Positions 35,168 through 46,682 of a DNA stretch of 64,000 nucleotides are shown piece by piece. This stretch comes from Verticillium longisporum. Lineage: Eukaryota; Ascomycota; Sordariomycetes; Glomerellales; Plectosphaerellaceae. How positions within the stretch are numbered: the first letter of the stretch is position 1; every line of letters starts with the position of its first letter. The translations under genes and the position numbers were made by a program. The DNA lies in NCBI GenBank assembly GCA_019188255.1, contig JAETXT010000009.1, positions 3,410,001-3,474,000 on the forward strand, read 5' to 3'. The notes under the pieces are model-generated. The model searched no databases. It saw only the letters and a program-made list of their open reading frames with translations, and was not told the origin of the DNA.

Positions 35168-37285
35168 TCATGCCGGAATGGCTTGCTGAAGAGCAGCCAC
35201 GGCCCGCGTCACTTCTTCCTTGGCGCGAGCCTCCCACTGCGCCTTGTCTTCGGCCATGGCGGGGTCACGGAGTCCATCATAGAGCTTGCGCGAGACGTCG
35301 CGGTTGATGTTGCTGTACTGCTCGGCGGTAATCTTTCGGTCTTCAATGTCCCAGTGGGGCTTCAGCGCAGACTTGACGAATGCGCTTACCCGCTCCTTCT
35401 CCTCCCTGCTTAGGTCAGATGCGGGAGAGACGACCTGGGATCGTGGCCGCGTTGGGGAGCGATGCAGCTGGCCCGGTCGCCGGGGCCGAGGCTGGCGAAT
35501 GTCGGAATGGGTGTGTCGGTGCTGGCGGGCGCGACTTTCAGAGTCGCTCGTGTCGCCAGCTTGGCGATTTGGCGAGTAATTCGCTTTCGGATACACAGGC
35601 TCCACATAAGAGCTGAGACTGGATGGCGATGTCGGGCGAGGTAAAGGTGGTGGAGTCAGCGACAGAGCTCGCGGTGAGTTGCGCGACGAAGGCGGTGAGG
35701 GCGACGTCGGTGGCGACGACGCGTCCACGCCGTTGTGCGAGTTGAAAAAGGAGCGGGCGTTCTCCTCGTCTGAGGGCGTGCTCATTTCGACCTCTTTCAG
35801 CAAGGACGAGAGAAAACTCGGTGCCGTCGTGATGCCACGGGTTGGCACGGATGTGCTCGACGACCCGTTGATGGGGAGAGGATGGTCCCGTGCCGCGGAG
35901 GCGGCTGAGTTGCTGGGGTCGGTAGGCGAAGTCGCTGAAGGAGGAGCAGGAGCAGGAGCAGGAACAGGGGCAGCAGCCACGGCTGCTGCAGGGCCTGAAG
36001 TCCCCGACCCCGATGCCTCACCCTGAATCGGCAATCTGCGAGTGCGAGGACGTTTGAGCTTTCGCTCCGGTTCTTCGGCGGCGGCGGCAGCGGCTTCGCG
36101 GGGAGACGTCGACGCAGACCGGGGCTTTCGCTTCCGTCTGTTGGGAGTGACAGTGCGGTGGCTGCTGCTGCTGTTGTTGTTCGCAGACTGGCGAGCTCTA
36201 TCCAGGGCGCCCCACGCGAGACGTTCCTCGGCGGTTTCCTGGACAGGCTGCACGATGTCTAGGCGCTCGCCTATGGCGCGGGGGATGCTTCGGGCAAATG
36301 TCTCTCCAGCACCTTGACGGCTGGCGATCTGCAAGCGCTGTTCCCACTCGCGATACTCACGAGACTCCCGCTCACGCTGCTGTTGCGTGCGGCGGAAACC
36401 CTCGAGGCTGTCGTCGTCTTCGTAATTGTCAAGGTCGATATCGGTGGCCTCGAAGATACGCCCAGCGATCTGGCCCCAGGCGCCTTGCCACTCGACGGAC
36501 CGTGCCTGGCGCCTCGCACGCCTCTGGCGTTCTCGTGTGCGCACAAATGGTCGGCGGTGGTTCGTGCTGGGGGCGATCGCCTGCACGTCCGAGTCGGACG
36601 TGCTGTCGGAGGCAGCCGCAGGTCTGAATATGTCGACGCACTCGAGGCAGTACCAGGAGCCGGCCGGGACGTGATTCAGACCGACGCAGTGGGTGTGGTA
36701 AGCGGCATCGCAGCCATCGCAGAGGAGCAGGATGTCGGGGCGCTCTGCCATGCCACAGATGGGGCATGGCGTCTCTTCTTCTGGCTCCTCTTCCTCTGGG
36801 TTTTCTTGCAGCCACTGGCGGAGATCGAATTCGTGCGTTTGTTTCTTGTCCTCGACGGAGTAGAGGTCGATTTCGGGTCCTAGAGAGAAGCGTGCTGGGT
36901 TAGCCAGGCTGCTGTCGAATGGGTGGTGCGCGAGGTGGCGTTGGTACATACCATCTAGCTCAGCTGACAGACTGATTTCATTGAAGGTCGTGCGACAGAT
37001 GGGGCAGGTGTTGGAGTTCTTTGCCCAGCTCCTGATGCAACGATCATGGACAATGTGGTTGCAGCCCACGAGAGTAGCAATCAGGTGGTTTTCGTCCGAC
37101 TCGAGCAATTCGGGATCGACTTTGATGGGCGTTGCTGGCTCGACGGCGCGTTCTGACGCTCCGGACGGCTTCGAGGCGGACGCTGTTGCGGAGGGTCCTC
37201 CAGCAGCGGGCTGGGTGCTATCACCGCCGGTGGGCGGGGGCTGCAGACTCTCCAGGCATATGATGCACTGGTCCGGATCAGTCAT
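35168..37285 (-). CDS. RING-H2 and PHD finger protein, likely E3 ligase
   Basis: Up to 705 residues. The N-terminal RING-H2 ligands are all visible: Cys7, Cys10, Cys75, His77, His80, Cys83, Cys94 and Cys97, with a long loop inserted between the first and second pairs. The PHD finger is Cys174, Cys177, Cys189, Cys192, His197, Cys200, Cys213 and Cys216. A long Ser/Pro/Arg-rich disordered region and a conserved-looking helical C-terminus follow. The layout resembles the fungal/animal PHRF1 group, nuclear proteins linked to RNA polymerase II and ubiquitin. Between the two domains lies a 72-nt stretch (36880-36951) with perfect intron signals (GTATGT, CTAAC, CTCTAG) that is also open in frame. If spliced, the protein has 681 residues. 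Confidence 0.82.
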   Translation of the reverse strand: MTDPDQCIICLESLQPPPTGGDSTQPAAGGPSATASASKPSGASERAVEPATPIKVDPELLESDENHLIATLVGCNHIVHDRCIRSWAKNSNTCPICRTTFNEISLSAELDGMYQRHLAHHPFDSSLANPARFSLGPEIDLYSVEDKKQTHEFDLRQWLQENPEEEEPEEETPCPICGMAERPDILLLCDGCDAAYHTHCVGLNHVPAGSWYCLECVDIFRPAAASDSTSDSDVQAIAPSTNHRRPFVRTRERQRRARRQARSVEWQGAWGQIAGRIFEATDIDLDNYEDDDSLEGFRRTQQQRERESREYREWEQRLQIASRQGAGETFARSIPRAIGERLDIVQPVQETAEERLAWGALDRARQSANNNSSSSHRTVTPNRRKRKPRSASTSPREAAAAAAEEPERKLKRPRTRRLPIQGEASGSGTSGPAAAVAAAPVPAPAPAPPSATSPTDPSNSAASAARDHPLPINGSSSTSVPTRGITTAPSFLSSLLKEVEMSTPSDEENARSFFNSHNGVDASSPPTSPSPPSSRNSPRALSLTPPPLPRPTSPSSLSSYVEPVYPKANYSPNRQAGDTSDSESRARQHRHTHSDIRQPRPRRPGQLHRSPTRPRSQVVSPASDLSREEKERVSAFVKSALKPHWDIEDRKITAEQYSNINRDVSRKLYDGLRDPAMAEDKAQWEARAKEEVTRAVAALQQAIPA

Positions 37286-40200
37286 TGTGGCAGATGATGA
37301 AGTGCTGCAGCCTTGGTCGATTCATAAAAAAAAAGCGCAAGGTGTTTGAAAAGTGCCAATCGATGGCGTAAGACTTGTTTTCTTCTTCTGCAGTCGAGCG
37401 ATGCAAGGCTTCGAAGGATGGAAGGGGGGTGGTGGTGGGTGGTTTGATGGTTCGCGTACGGTTGACCGTGGTAGGTAGGCGAAACGACCTGGTCAGTAAG
37501 GTTGCCAGGTTCCTTTTTTCAAGCAGCGATGTACGGGTGCAGCGTTGCCGTTAGTCTGGTGCACGTGCTGGAACGAGCGGTAGCTCTGGGGGGGTGGCAC
37601 TGGCGCGCTGCGCTGCGGTACGGTGCGGTGCAGTGCGGGTAGTGCAGTGCTGCTGGTGCTGGTGCTGTTGCTGGTGCGGGTGGCGTATTCGTGGGTGGGT
37701 AGGTAGAGGCGAGTGCACTGAGATGAGAGAAGGGGGGATGAGGGTGGTCAGGACGAAGCGAGGTAGAAACAGCAAGTCGCAAATGCGAGTGCAAGTTCCA
37801 GGTCGATGTCCAGTGTTGGTATAGTACAACGAAAGGGTCGTCTCCGCGTTGAGGGGACGAAAAGGATGGCGATGACGGCGGGCGTTGAAACGGAGAATGA
37901 TGGAGCTGAACTGGAGACTTGGGGGAGGGGACTTAGGGGACGAGGGGGAAAAGACCAGCGCAAGGTTAGGTTGGTAGGAAATGGGAGGGGGGGAGGAGAG
38001 CAGGTGACTGGTTGAATGAATGGGCAAGTTGTCAGCAGCGGTCGATGGATGACGGACGACGGAGGACGGACGACGGGACTAGTTCGAGGCAGTGAGGTAT
38101 ACCAAGTGACAGTGATGAGGTGTGCCTTTGGTATCGTTGGCCCATGCGCTCACGCACGCCTGGGTGTGTCTGTGCTGCAGGTGATGGCTGCCTGAGGTGA
38201 GGTGTGAGGTGTGCGGCGTGAGGCGTGAGGCGCAAGGTAGGCAGTGGGGCGGCTCCGGCGGGTCAGGCGCAGCACACCTGTGTGACGGCGGCACCTGGGC
38301 ACCTGGACTGGGGAACTCGGCGATGTGAGTCCTTCGGGACGAGGGGCCACGGACGGGCGAGAATTGTCTTGTTTTGTTTTATAAAACAAGATGAAAAGGA
38401 AGAGAGGGGAAGAAAAACAGACTCTTCAGAAGCACATGTGGAGGGTCGTGGACTCGAATATTGGCTTGGGCCATAGGGCGGCGACAAACCATGCCACGGC
38501 AAGAACTTGAATTATAGGGTGGAGAGAGTTTCAATGGAAAAGTAAGGTAGGTTAATAAGGTAGCTACGTACGTACCTACCTGATGTACCTTAGGTAAGTA
38601 ACCAAGGTTTAAACCGACAGGAACCACCGACCAGGTCATCCCCAGACATGCGAGTTACCTGCTTCCTCCAGCAGGTGAGGTGTCCATGAGGAGGCGAGGT
38701 GTCGAGTCTGGGCACGAGCAGGACATGGAAAGCCCCCGATGCCCACTTCACATTGTCCTTGTCCCGCAGGTCCTTATCCTGCCTTCCTGTCTCCGACTGC
38801 TTCCTGGCTCCGACTGCATCCCGTCCGCACCCTGCATCCCCCTGTCCTCGTCCTTGTCGCCGATGTGCTCATTGCTGCCCCCATCTTCGTGTCCCATTCT
38901 CCATGTTTCCAGGCCCCCCCGCCTCTCCAAAGCGCCAGCCAGCCAAGCCAGCCGCCCAATCACTCACCGCCGTCGATGGATGGGCTCAAAGGCCGTCATC
39001 GTGTTGGCCTGACCCTTCACGACAGCCGGGCCTCTCTTGGCGACTCGTGGCGACTCCTGGCGGCTCCTGGCGGCTCCTGGCGACGACCACGTGAGGCTGG
39101 CGTCACATCCTGGACGCAATGTGCTGCTGCAGTTGCTGTACTGTCGAAGCGAAGCCATACCTCAGCCCATGCCCCACAGGATAGACTACAGGCCAAAGGC
39201 TACAGGCTACAGGTGGGCTTCCGTCGTCTTCCCGTTCCTGCCCAGGCGCGGCAGCCTACGGACCGTCGGAGATCGCCCTGCAGACGAACGATACTGCTGG
39301 CCACCAGTGTGCGTGCCTCTGTGAATGCCCTCACCGATCGCTGCGTCACGCTGGCGAGGCAACCTCTTGCTTTCGCCTTCTTCATGATTCACTCTGCCAG
39401 CCCCGTACCGTTCCGCACACCGGGGCGATCCAACACGCCCCCATGGGCCTTCTTCGCCTCTGCGTTGGTGACATGTGACATAAGGTTCCTGAGAAAGATG
39501 GAGTCCCCCTGCCTGACGTGGCCAATCGAGCGAACAAAACAACATGGCGTCGCGCTTCTCTCGCTGTTCTCGACTTTCGTGCGAGGGTCAAGCTGCCTGT
39601 CGCTGTCACTGTGCCAGGCCGTGACTCACCTCATAAGGCAGGCAACGAGGCAGCCCACTGTCGCATCAAGGCGGCTGTCGTGCATACAAGACTGTCCAGA
39701 CACCGGTTGCATTTGGCCTCGAGTGTATCCCACTTTTTTTTTTTATCTTCCCAGCTCTTAATTTGCACGCACGCTATGCGAGGCGACGGCTTGCTTGCGA
39801 CCTCTGTTGGGTGAATTGGGTTTCGCCTGGTCTTCAGGGCTGATCACTCCGGTGAAGAACGGATGTCTGTGGTCGTGGCCAGGCGATAGAACCTTGGCAT
39901 TCTCGTCGACGGGAAACAATCGACCAAAGGCCAAGACCGTGTTTCCTCGGACACATCGCCAGTCCCCATTGATTGGTCGCCCTCGCACTGCCAGCGCGTG
40001 GTGATGCCTGAGCCGGATTCTCTCGTTGGCCCATCCTCTCGAGCTGCGAGTCTGAGGCTACAATCTGGTGGAAGAGAGTTTTGCGTCCTTTTTGGGCAAG
40101 ATGTTGAATGGTAAAATGTGGTGGTGCAACGGGTTATAACGCCCTGCAAGGTTCGGAGCAGACAGAGTAATTCTACAGCGCAACAGCCAGGGCGTCAAGA

Positions 40201-40531
40201 AGACATGTGAGAATCCGGAAACGGCTGTTCCCTTTAGACTTGTGCCTTATTGATGGTGCTTACGTGTTGGGGCGTGCATCACATTCATGCCTAGCACCTG
40301 CCTCGAGGCTGGGCATGGTCATGTCAGAGTGGACACCGCCACGACTTGGACAACACACGCCGAGGCAGCACACGTGAGGAGGAACAGGCAGATGCCGCTT
40401 CACAGCAACGCCGAGCCCAGGAGGAAGGTGTGCACAGCAAGACGAAGCACAGAGGGCCGAGCGACGGGATATGATCAGCTTCTTCTCTCGTGAGACCGCT
40501 GTTGCTACCTTAAGGACCCGATGCCTGCCTT
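37286..40531. other. Long intergenic region PHD-RING / PARN
   Basis: About 3.2 kb without a recognised gene. Open frames such as the Pro/Ser-rich one near 38739-39761 lack any conserved motif or good start. It contains poly-GT/GGT-rich stretches near 37600-37700, an ACCT/AGGT cluster near 38550-38600, and short GGCGACTCCT-type repeats near 39035-39085. The first 500 bp are the PHD-RING promoter. Confidence 0.5.
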
Positions 40532-42270
40532 TCAGGACGCCAGACCCAACCCCCCCCCTCTCTCTCTCATCATCACGCACATGCTGGTCTCAGAAGTCGA
40601 CTCGCCCAAGACGTGCTTTGTTCCACGGCCCAGGAGGATCGTGTTCCGCACGGAGCCCCAGAACTCGCTCTCCCAGGGCGGCAGGCCTCTCTTGACCTTG
40701 GCGAGCTTCCTGCAGCTGCCGCGGATCAGGACGACCGCTGTCATGTAGCCTGCGCTCCGTCAGCCATCCCGTACGGACGTTCATCACCGCCCAGGTCGGA
40801 GGGGGACCGAGGGTGGGGGGGGGGGGCTCACTGTCGAAGCCGGCCGAGTGGGCGCGGCCCTGGTCCACGGTGGAGCCAAAGCCGAGGGGGTGGGTGATCT
40901 CGGGCCGGCCGTGCTTGGAGTCGTTGGAGAGGGCGCCCTGGGGGGCGTTGCCGTCGACGTGGTTGATGTGGACGGCCAGGACCTTCGTGTCGATGATGCG
41001 CGGGAAGATGGCCAGGAGCCGGAACTGGAACCCGGCGAGCGTCGCCGGCAGGCAGCCCACGAAGGCGTCGTAGAGGAACGTCAGGTCGTACACCATGTTG
41101 TGGCCGACCAGGACCGGACGCTTGGCCCGCAGCGCCGTCTGGCACTTGTTGAGGTGCCGCTGCAGGTCGCCGATATTGTTGCGCCAGCCGGGGCACGCCG
41201 CGAGCGTGGCCGACAGCTCGACCGTGTCGATGAGATCCAGAAAGTTGCCGCCGCAGAGGGCTTCGAAGACGATGCTGAGGCACGCTTGCTTCTTGATCGT
41301 GGCTTCACGGGCGCTGACCCGAACCCGACGTTTCTAACAAAAAAAAAGGAAGCATGATCAGAAAGTGCAGCACAGCATGAGGGAGAGACTCACCTCGTCC
41401 TCAATCTTTAGAGTCTCGGCAGTCTTGACAGAGATGCGCATTCCATACGAGTAGAACGGCTCCATGAAGCAGTCAGGGTACTCCTCGAGGATTTCAGCGA
41501 CGAGACGTCTATAGAGCGAGACGCGAGTCGATCGCGGATGCAACATGATGACCTGGGAGTTGGGGCGCTATCAAGGCGTGTTAGTGTTAGGACGGGGTCT
41601 GCTTCAGGGCTGGTGGCACATACGGGCTTGGCATTATACCACTTTCTGATGAGCTCGATATTGTCTTCGTAGAAGGTGCGGGCCGGGATGTCCATCTCCT
41701 CGCAGCCCACGCGCGTGAACTTTCTGTCGCGGATGGCCTGCTCGATGGCCTCTTCACGCTCCTTGCGGCTCAGAAAAGGGACGCCGGCACGATGTTCGCC
41801 TTCAAAGCCGTTGAGGGTCATGGGGTCAACGCCCTTCTTCTTGAAGAAGTCGAGGGCAGTGACAGAGAAGTTGATGACGCGCTCCTGCGAGCGCTGGAAG
41901 ATATACTCGTCTCTGGTGTCCTGGAAGAAGAGGTTGTTGACGGCAAAGTTGTACGTGGTAGTCACGAACTCTGAGTCTATCGCCGACGGTCCCTGTCAGC
42001 GCGTCTCGATACATCTGTTGTCAGGCCCTTACTCTTGTCCTTGGGGTTCTTGATCAAGGTCAGTCCGAACTCGAGGATGTTGTACTGCGTGGCAGCGTGG
42101 GCGGCCATGGCGTACGACAGCTCCTTGCCGGAGAGACCACTGTACCGCGAGTCATCACGGTCAGTGACGCCACCAGACATCTCCAAGTCGATGACAGCGA
42201 AATCGCAGTCAGCCAGACTCTGGAGAAGTCCAGGCAGGACAAGCCAGAAGTTCTGCGAGTTGACATCCAT
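40532..42270 (-). CDS. PARN-type poly(A)-specific ribonuclease (CAF1 family)
   Basis: 3'-5' exonuclease that shortens poly(A) tails or trims non-coding RNAs. Five exons (42033-42270, 41624-41976, 41394-41567, 40832-41333, 40532-40749) join in frame to 494 residues. The DEDD catalytic set is complete: Asp28 and Glu30 in VIDLEMSG, Asp338 in GHNMVYDLTF, and His417 with Asp422 in HSAGFDSYMTA. The middle segment GVPFLSRKE matches the PARN pattern. All four introns have good GT-AG ends. Intron 4 begins GTGAGC then a very long C-run on the coding strand. This family is absent from S. cerevisiae but common in filamentous fungi. No lesions are seen. Confidence 0.85.
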
Positions 42271-43941
42271 GTCGAGTGCTGGGCGGATGGATGGTATCGT
42301 GGCTGGTCCTGAGTACGACGTGAAGAAGAAGAGGAAGAGGAAGAGGAAGAAGAAACCAGGCAGGAATAGAGAGAAGGAGCAGGGTTTTCCTGCTTGCCCT
42401 GTAAGGCTCTCTAGCTACGTGTAACTGCCCGTATCATCGTCGTGGTCGTGCTGAGCGGAGACGTGGAGTCGTGGAGTCGCGGAGTCGTCGGGGCGATACT
42501 GTTGATGTAAGCGAGCCTCTCTCGTGTGAGTGGTTGCGCTGGTGTCCAGGCTGCAAGAACAGCTGAATCAGAAGCAGATGAGGTGAGCTTTGCGGAAGGC
42601 ATAAGAGTCTTGTTGCTGAGCTCTTGGATGTGCAGCATCACGCAGCATCACGCAAAGCATCGCACAAGGAATAAGTTGAAGGGTGTTAGGTAGCCAAAGC
42701 CTTATCCATGGCTCCTCATCTGCACCTGTGGTGTGCTAAGACAGCCGTCAGCTGTGCAAACAGAGCATTTGAATATCACTCTTTATTGAATCTGAGAAGA
42801 TTTGCTTCTGGAAATGTGCTTGTTTGCTTGATGAAAGAGCCAAGGTTGCTCGAGAGCGTGCTGGCGTTTGGTCTGTGAAAGACAGGCGTAGCACAGACGC
42901 TCACCACCATGCATCCCTGTCTACTGGCACGAAGTCAAGGTTGTCGAGAAGGGTCCATTCGAGAAGGGTCCACTCGATACGGATCGAACGCTTACAGAGA
43001 CGTGAGATCCGAGCAACGTTCACTGGCTGTCTCGAGGATGAGAGATCTTGGGCAGGTCAATTCCCAAGGCTGGGTTTGGAAGGAGACAGTGAGACCAAGT
43101 CGATATGCGTTGAAATACACTTGATAGAGCTGTGAGGTCTATGCTCGGTTGACCAATCTCAGAAAGGTCATGTGTGTCCTGTGCCCATAAGGCGAAAGAT
43201 GGGGAAGACGGCAGCGCCGGTCAGGGGCTAAGGAGAAAAAGCTGGGGTAAGGGTCGCATTTCAGGGGAGAACCTCGGCCTTTGGAAAGCCTCGAAGAAGA
43301 CTTGGCAGAAGGGCAGCAGACGTTCATGCATGAAATAATACCGTCTAGAGAGTCGTGATCTCCGTGAAGGAGGGTCGGACGTTGTTGAAGAGGAAGGGGA
43401 AGGGGAAGGCCCTCAGCAGCCCCGCCCAATTACAGCTCGGAGGCTAGCCCGATGCGGCTGGGGCAGCAGAGGTTAGGGCGGTACCTCAGAGCGCTGTGGC
43501 GATAAGCGATCATTCGGTGTAACTGTCTATTCTGCCTGGCTTACTTGCTCACCCACCTGCCTGCCTGCCTGACTGTACAGGTACCTAGGTACTTGGTAGG
43601 TCCCCGGTCAGCTCCAAGCAGTTGACCACCTGCCGAGGCTAAACACCCAAGGCCGAGAAACGAAAGCGTGCTTGTGGAATGTTGACACCGCCCGTCTCCC
43701 GACCCGAACCACATGCCGCTGACCTCTCTACTTCGTCAACTGGCGACCCCGACCACGAAACGAACGCGTGCCCACCCCCAGACAATGGCTCTCATTCTCA
43801 TTCTCCGCCCGACACCGACCGACACATAATAACCAATCCCACTCATTTCTCCCCGTCAATGCCAGCAACAAACCCCGACCTACTAGTAAAGCAACCCCCC
43901 CTCTCTCTCTGCGCCCCCCAGTCATCCTACTGCCTGCCACC
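42271..43941. other. Divergent intergenic region PARN / PEX26-like
   Basis: About 1.67 kb between divergent starts. It contains GGAGTCGTGGAGTCGC-type short repeats near 42463-42490 and an ACCT/AGGT cluster near 43578-43604. No gene seen. Confidence 0.5.
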
Positions 43942-45433
43942 ATGTCGGTCAACGGTTCCTATACCGCGACTCTGAGTCCAGGCACCAGCGCTCCCGACGC
44001 TTTTCACTCACATATGCTCGCGAGCTCCGTCTCCTCGCTGCCATCACCATCACCGAGGCCACAGTCGTCCCAGATCTCCAAGACCTACAAACAGGCGTCC
44101 ACCCTCTTCCTGACCCGCCGCCTGCCCGAAGCTCTCTCGACCATTCTGCCCGTGATCCAGCCGCTGCCCGCCCTCGCGGATGCCGAGCCAGTCGAGCCCG
44201 CACCCGTCGCCCGCGCCTCGCGCACGACGCGCATCAAAGTCTGGACCCTCTACCTCACCATCCTGAACGCCATTGTCGAACTGGACCCCGACGAGGGAAA
44301 GGATGCGTTCGGGAGCCAGGAGTGGCGAGCTCTCTGCGCAAAAGTCAGGGACGGCGAGATTTGGGAGGAAGTCGTGCGCGACGGCTACCACGGCGTCGAG
44401 GGCGACGTCGACTGTGATGTTGTGATCAACCTGTGAGTTTTTGCGTCCCCCCACGGTTCTCTGTCTGTCTCCATCTCACCTACCCCGCGACACGTGCCGG
44501 CTCGAACATGACGGACCGCCAACTGACGAACAAACGCACAGTGCCACCTTGCTCCTCGCTCACGCCAGGACCCAAATGCTGAACCAGCAGAGACTCGAGA
44601 GCTACCTGGCTGCGTCGACGGCGCCAAACCTCGATCTGACGAACCGATTCTCGGACTCGCCGCACCACCGCATGCGCTCGCGCCACAGGTCGCCCGCCAA
44701 GCGTACGGGCGGCACGGACACGCCGCGCGACTTGAACGCCCGCGTCAAGATCCTCGAGCTGTACACGCTGCACGTGCTGCTGCGTAACAACGAGTGGGAC
44801 TACGCCCGGGAGTTTATCAACGTGAGCTCTGTCCTCGACGAGGAGCGTCGGGAGGCCTTCCTCCAAGCCCTGCAGAGCCTTCAGGAGGAGCAGCTCGAGG
44901 CCGAGCGGCGGGAGCTCGAGGCGCAGCGGGAGGAGGAGGAGCAGCTGCGACGAGACATTGAGGAGGCGAAACGCCTGAGGGCCGAGAACGAGGAGCGGGA
45001 ACGCAGGAGGCTCGAAGACGAGAGGGCCCGGCGGGAAGGCAGCGAGGTGGACTACGGCATCGAGAGGACGCCGAGTCACGCCGGCTCGGGGAGAGGGCCT
45101 CGCTCCGGGCGCACGCAGTCCGGCGCATCCGGAGCGTCGAATGCGAGGGGCGGCGGCACGGCGCGGCCAAAGGCCAAGGCCGTCGTTCCGGCCCCCGGCT
45201 TCGGCGCGCGGGCGACCATGGTCGTGAGCCGCCTCGCGGGCCTGATCGAGCAGCTCGGCGCGTCCTTCAGGGCGAACCCCATGCTGCTGATGCGGCTGGT
45301 TGCCTTTGTCGTGGGCCTGCTGCTGATGTTCGGGCAGAAGAACATTCGCGAGCGCATGCAACGGGTGCTGGGGAACAGCTGGAACAAGATCAAGGCGACG
45401 GCGGGCATGGGCGTCAAGGTGAGTTACATATGA
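43942..45433 (+). CDS. PEX26-like tail-anchored peroxin
   Basis: Exons 43942-44432 and 44542-45433 give 460 residues. The start sits in CCACCATGTC, a good context. An N-terminal Ser/Pro-rich stretch is followed by a helical domain ([19 protein letters not shown]...) and a Glu/Arg-rich coiled coil around residues 275-335. One hydrophobic segment close to the C-terminus (about 411-428) precedes a short basic tail. This matches the filamentous-fungal PEX26 proteins, which anchor the PEX1/PEX6 AAA ATPases to the peroxisome membrane. The assignment rests on the N-terminal helical pattern and tail-anchor layout. The last codons (from 45421) also read as a donor site GTGAGT, so a further 3' exon is possible. 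Confidence 0.7.
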
Positions 45434-45892
45434 GAGGGCCCTTTTTACGGGTCGCTGGTGTACGATGAGGTTCAAGGAATATGGGCGGAGTTGGCCCCTT
45501 TTGGGCGATATCTTTTTATTTGGTAATCATGAATTTACGAGCACTCTCAAGATGCATTTCTCGGGCCATTCATCCACCCACGGGGGTATTTCTTTTTTTT
45601 GAATATATTGGTTCCTAGATGCGCCATGCACATGAACCGATGCTTCACATCATTGCCAAAAACGCCAAACTCCCTCCTGTGGTAAGCCAGTCTGTCTGTC
45701 CGATGCCGTCTCCTCGAGTGTCACCGCCCGATCGTCATATTGATCTCCGTCCAAAGCCTTGCCACCATGCCCTTGTGGCATACTTGCGACGCAAGCTTAG
45801 CAGGCGCCCGACAAGAGATTCTGCATGCCGCAACCGCTGCGGCAGCAAAAAAAAAAAAAAACAATGTCTGCCCAACCCGGGCTCCCCCCTCA
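45434..45892. other. Convergent intergenic region PEX26-like / RDS3
   Basis: About 460 bp between converging stops, with an A15-like run near 45847-45861. No gene seen. Confidence 0.5.
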
Positions 45893-46277
45893 CTAATAAT
45901 TTGCCGACCGATTCGTTTTCTTCTGATAGAACAGATCCGTCCGCGAGCTGCCGAGGTTGATGATCTTCGGGCAGCCGTCGCGGTCCTTCTCGAGGCGCGT
46001 GCATTCGAAGCAGTAGTGGGCGTCCGAGATGCCCTCGCCGCCGCAGACGACGCACTTGTTCTGGTAGTTGCCGAAGCTGCACTCGTCGCAGATGCGGACG
46101 ACGGCCGTGGGGCGCACGTACGAGTCGCAGACGGGACACTTGCCGTCGCACTTGTCGCAGAGGCGGCCGATGGCGACGCCGGGCTGCTTGCGGCACATGA
46201 CGAGGTCGCTGGGGGGGAAATGTCAGAGGGGGTTGTCTTCGGGGAGGGGATGGGACGTACGGGTGATGGCGCGACAT
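45893..46277 (-). CDS. RDS3: RDS3 / PHF5A subunit of the SF3b splicing complex
   Basis: Small zinc-knuckle protein of the U2 snRNP SF3b core, nuclear. Exon 1 (46261-46277) encodes only MSRHHP. Splicing across 46209-46260 to exon 2 (45893-46208) yields 110 residues starting [16 protein letters not shown], as in the family. CxxC pairs are abundant (CDKC, CPVC, CDEC, CVVC, CFEC), and the conserved [14 protein letters not shown] ending is present. The open frame from the internal Met alone would miss the first exon. Length and motifs match the family almost end to end. Confidence 0.96.
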
Positions 46278-46682
46278 GGCGAACGGGAGGAGAGGTTTGA
46301 GAGTGTTGTAGGGACGTGCGATATGTAGGTGGAGAGGGAGAAAGATGGCTGCGATTGTGCGTTAGGTGTCAGGGCGTTTAAGAGAACGATGTCGGGGGGT
46401 TGTCGGGCAGAAGAAAGCAACAACGTTGATTCCTCAGCCTTGCCACTTCTTCGCGATGCCGCATGTGTCGATTGATGTCATTGGTTCATGTGTGCCGAGG
46501 TGGGGCAACGTCGAGAGCTTGAGCTGCCAAAGCTAGAATTCCTTTGTCTGGATCGAGCCTTGGGAACCCAGGTGTACAGTTCTGTTCCTCCCCCGACACT
46601 ACCTTATTTTATATCGACCTACTTCTTGCGTCGCTTGCGCCTGCTGAGACCCCGCGAGACCAGCGAACATCGAGCCACAAGA
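46278..46682. promoter_or_regulatory. Shared divergent promoter, RDS3 / pinin-domain gene
   Basis: 405 bp separate two divergent start codons of splicing-related genes. A pyrimidine-rich stretch and ACACTACC sequence lie close to the plus-strand gene. Shared control is an inference. Confidence 0.5.

Noticed and set aside
38739..39761. A 340-codon Pro/Ser-rich plus-strand frame
   Set aside because: No ATG in a good position, no recognisable domain and no splice structure; composition follows the local CT-rich DNA.
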